A DNA stretch of 64,000 nt, from the NCBI GenBank assembly GCA_937883755.1, contig CAKZYA010000033.1, positions 62,001 to 126,000 of the forward strand, in the 5' to 3' direction. Positions 61,696-64,000 of this stretch are shown here, piece by piece (the stretch's first letter is position 1; every line of letters begins with the position of its first letter). The position numbers and the translations under genes are program-made. Source of the stretch: an uncultured Flammeovirgaceae bacterium. Its GTDB lineage: Bacteria > Bacteroidota > Bacteroidia > Cytophagales > Cyclobacteriaceae. Under the pieces are notes generated by a model. It saw nothing but the letters and a program-made list of their open reading frames with translations. It searched no databases and was not told the DNA's origin.

Positions 61696-61781
61696 AGAAT
61701 GATTGATGATTAGTGAGCAATGCTTAAATTCCTCATTAATCATCAATCATTAGTTATTACTCACCAGTCATTAGTCACCAT
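61696..61781. repeat. Heptad-phased degenerate intergenic repeat
   Basis: Between the pckA start and the aceA stop the sequence runs in 7-mers: atgattg, atgatta, gtgagca, atgctta, aattcct, cattaat, catcaat, cattagt, tattact, caccagt, cattagt, caccatt, ending at the aceA stop. The first and later parts are complementary. The pckA promoter must lie in or next to this tract. Confidence 0.6.
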
Positions 61782-63059
61782 TTAGTGAGTAAATTGAGCC
61801 GTTTCGGTACTTCCTTCCATGGCGGTAGTGGAAGACTGACCGCCCTGAACTAAGTTTTGAATAGCATCAAAATACCCGGTTCCTACGAATGCCTGATGCT
61901 TAACCGCTCGGAAACCGTCGGTTTGTAAGGCAAACTCTCGCTCTTGCAGAGCTGAGTAGCCCGCCATACCGTGCTCTTTATATGCCTTGGACAGCTCAAA
62001 CATAGAAGTATTCAGCGCGTGGAAACCAGCCAGCGTAATAAACTGGAATTTATATCCCATCTCGGCTAGCTCCTCTCGGAACGTTTCCATCTCGGCCTGG
62101 CTTAGATTAGCAGCCCAGTTGAAGGATGGTGAGCAATTGTAAGCCAGCATTTTGCCTGGATATTTTTCGTGAACGGCTTCAGCAAACTCGCGAGCGTATC
62201 CTAAGTCAGGATTAGAGGTTTCCATCCAAATCAGATCAGAGTATGGAGCGTAAGACAGTCCGCGGGCAATACCCTGCTCAATGCCGTTGTTTACATGAAA
62301 GAATCCTTCTGTAGTACGCTCTCCCGTAATGAACTGGTGATCGCGTTCATCAATATCAGAAGTAATTAATGTAGCAGCATCAGCGTCGGTACGGGCGATC
62401 AGTACGGTAGGAACGCCCATTACATCGGCAGCCAGGCGGGCAGCAACTAGTTTGTTGATAGCTTCTTGCGTAGGTACCAGAACCTTTCCGCCCAGGTGAC
62501 CGCATTTTTTGGCTGAGGATAATTGGTCTTCGTAGTGAGCCGCCGCTGCTCCCGCTTCTATCAATGATTTCATTAATTCAAAAGCATTCAGATTTCCACC
62601 AAATCCCGCTTCAGCATCTGCAATGATGGGAACCATCCAATCAATATCTCCTTCTCCAGTTACCGATTGAATCTGGTCACGACGGAGCAAAGAATTATTA
62701 ATTCGCTTTACTACGCTAGGAACTGAGTTAGCCGGATACAATGACTGATCGGGATACATCTCACCAGCCAGATTAGCGTCGGCGGCTACCTGCCAGCCAC
62801 TAAGGTAGATTGCTTCCAGTCCGGCAGTTACTTCCTGAACCGCTTGGTTACCAGTGAGCGCACCTAGTCCGGCAATAAACGGTTGTGTGGTCAGTTTCTT
62901 CCAGAATTTTTCGGCACCATTTCGAGCCAGGGTGTATTCGATAGTTAATGAACCGCGTAGCTTAAGTACGTCTTCAGCAGTGTACGGTCGTTCGATGCCT
63001 TTCCACCGGGGGTTCAAAGTCCAGTCTTCGTACAGATTAGGAGTTTTGGAGGTTTCCAT
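61782..63059 (-). CDS. aceA: Isocitrate lyase
   Basis: 425 residues. The catalytic '[16 protein letters not shown]' (KKCGH, Cys at about residue 190) and '[20 protein letters not shown]' identify isocitrate lyase. 'NCSPSFNW' and '[17 protein letters not shown]' complete the active site. It splits isocitrate into succinate and glyoxylate, the first step of the glyoxylate shunt. It is downstream of aceB on the same strand. Confidence 0.97.
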   Translation of the reverse strand: METSKTPNLYEDWTLNPRWKGIERPYTAEDVLKLRGSLTIEYTLARNGAEKFWKKLTTQPFIAGLGALTGNQAVQEVTAGLEAIYLSGWQVAADANLAGEMYPDQSLYPANSVPSVVKRINNSLLRRDQIQSVTGEGDIDWMVPIIADAEAGFGGNLNAFELMKSLIEAGAAAAHYEDQLSSAKKCGHLGGKVLVPTQEAINKLVAARLAADVMGVPTVLIARTDADAATLITSDIDERDHQFITGERTTEGFFHVNNGIEQGIARGLSYAPYSDLIWMETSNPDLGYAREFAEAVHEKYPGKMLAYNCSPSFNWAANLSQAEMETFREELAEMGYKFQFITLAGFHALNTSMFELSKAYKEHGMAGYSALQEREFALQTDGFRAVKHQAFVGTGYFDAIQNLVQGGQSSTTAMEGSTETAQFTH

Positions 63060-63201
63060 GATTTTTGCGTTTAAGAGTTCGTTAAATGATTGAGTAATTT
63101 TAGGATTGAAAATAAGAGTCCTGATATCGTCTTTTCTGACGATGAGTTTTTTTTAGAAAATATTAGCGTTGTGATACACTGAGCTTGATTTCTAGCAAGT
63201 T

Positions 63202-64000
63202 TTAGATTAGCTCATACGCAGGTACGGTGAGAAACTCAATGAAATCTTTGCTGTAAATGAGTCGGTCAAAGATGTCAATAGCTTCAGGGAAGCGACCATT
63301 TTGGTATGCTTCTTTACCTATGTAGTCCTTAATCTTTTCCAGTTCTTCGGCTTTCAATTGCTCGTAGAGTTTGTAGGTAATGATTCGCCCGTCGTCTAGC
63401 TTTGCCTCATTTTTAATCCACTGCCAGATTTGGGTTCGAGAAATCTCAGCGGTAGCTGCATCTTCCATCAGATGATAGATAGCGGCGGCTCCGTTGCCCC
63501 TCAGCCAGCTTTCTATGTAAAGGATTCCCACGTTAATGTTCATTCGCAGCCCAGCTTCAGTGATTGTACCTTCGGGTAACTCGATCAGATCAGCCGCCTG
63601 AATGGTAAGATCGTCTAGTTTTTTGCTAATCTGATTCTCAGCGGACATATGTTCGTCAAATACTTCTTTGGCTATCGGGACTAGTCCGGGATGGGCTACC
63701 CAAGTACCATCGTGTCCATTACGTACTTCAGTAAGCTTATCCTGCCGCACTTTCTCAATAGCCCGCTGATTCGCCTCCTCGTCATTCTTAATCGGAATTT
63801 GAGCGGCCATCCCACCCATCGCATGTACGCCTCGGCGGTGGCAAGTCTGAATTACCAATAGTGAATAGGCTCGCATAAATGATACGCCCATAGTAACCTG
63901 CGAACGGTCAGGCAACACAAAACCGGGTCGGTTACGGAATCGCTTGATGAAAGAGAAAATATAGTCCCAGCGACCACAATTTAGTCCCGCTGAGTGCTCC
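63202..64000 (-). CDS. aceB: Malate synthase A (5' end outside the window)
   Basis: The frame is open to the last base of the window, so the N-terminal half is missing; 266 residues are visible. Landmarks are 'EHSAGLNCGRWDYIFSFIKR' at the window edge, 'LPDRSQVTMGVSFMRAYSLL', 'GGMAAQIPIKND' and 'GTWVAHPGLVPIAKEVFD', all typical of malate synthase A. It condenses glyoxylate with acetyl-CoA to malate, the second step of the glyoxylate shunt. The 142-bp gap to aceA contains one weak hairpin (63125-63143). Confidence 0.95.
   Translation of the reverse strand, partial: EHSAGLNCGRWDYIFSFIKRFRNRPGFVLPDRSQVTMGVSFMRAYSLLVIQTCHRRGVHAMGGMAAQIPIKNDEEANQRAIEKVRQDKLTEVRNGHDGTWVAHPGLVPIAKEVFDEHMSAENQISKKLDDLTIQAADLIELPEGTITEAGLRMNINVGILYIESWLRGNGAAAIYHLMEDAATAEISRTQIWQWIKNEAKLDDGRIITYKLYEQLKAEELEKIKDYIGKEAYQNGRFPEAIDIFDRLIYSKDFIEFLTVPAYELI

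Noticed and set aside
63125-63143. Terminator after aceB
   Set aside because: The small stem has its T run on the plus strand, the wrong direction for aceB, and the stem is only 6 bp.

Overview
This window looks like a chromosomal segment of a marine or environmental member of the Bacteroidota, most likely the Cytophagales. The signs are a SusC/SusD pair, a DnaG whose zinc ligands are replaced, a DksA-like protein without its zinc cysteines, Bacteroidota-type signal peptides and lipoproteins, weak Shine-Dalgarno sequences and moderate-to-low GC. No rRNA, tRNA or CRISPR array was seen. The assignment rests on family resemblance read by eye, not on a database search.

Layout. Positions 1-12.4 kb hold ordinary chromosomal genes: the tail of a BNR-repeat protein, a polysaccharide deacetylase, an M16 protease, a sugar kinase (kdgK), a possible sigma-54-driven microprotein, an App1-type phosphatase, dnaG, a bestrophin channel and an outer-membrane protein. 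Positions 12.4-18.8 kb form an accessory island. It holds a decayed paralogue with an in-frame stop, a tyrosine-recombinase relic, a glycoside-hydrolase-like gene, a 1659-bp element with 38-bp terminal inverted repeats of Tn3 type and a 5-bp target duplication that carries only a serine hydrolase, a Crp/Fnr pseudogene cut by that element, a 171-bp MITE with its own 5-bp duplication, and a reductase-pirin-SDR operon whose last gene is truncated.

Positions 18.8-34.6 kb contain a pair of genes with a His cluster and a Cys-rich tail, a LamG protein, the Fe-S carrier genes mrp and nifU-like, an Nramp transporter, an esterase, a 2OG oxygenase, a DUF1080 lipoprotein, an S41 protease, a lipid A-type acyltransferase, a Crp/Fnr regulator, an SF1 helicase with a nitrilase, scpB and a DksA-like gene. 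Positions 34.7-51 kb contain a SAF-domain oxidoreductase, the SusD/SusC pair, a DAHP-synthase-like enzyme, map, a lambda-like divergent S24 repressor/Cro-like switch with duplicated operators, a CsbD relic, an enolase-superfamily enzyme, a CNNM-type protein and a sugar isomerase/epimerase.

Positions 51-58.8 kb contain a live paralogue of the 12.5 kb relic, a TPR protein interrupted by one amber codon, a universal stress protein, and a coupled pair of a cNMP/CBS/nucleotidyltransferase protein with a DnaQ-like exonuclease. Positions 58.8-64 kb are a run of minus-strand genes for growth on acetate or fatty acids: fbp, pckA, aceA and aceB (partial), which together bypass CO2 loss in the TCA cycle and drive gluconeogenesis.

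A theme through the window is degenerate repeats with a 7-bp period in many short intergenic gaps, often starting right at a stop codon. They recall the short tandem heptanucleotide repeats of cyanobacteria. The clearest mobile-element finding is the Tn3-like cassette at 14.6-16.2 kb.
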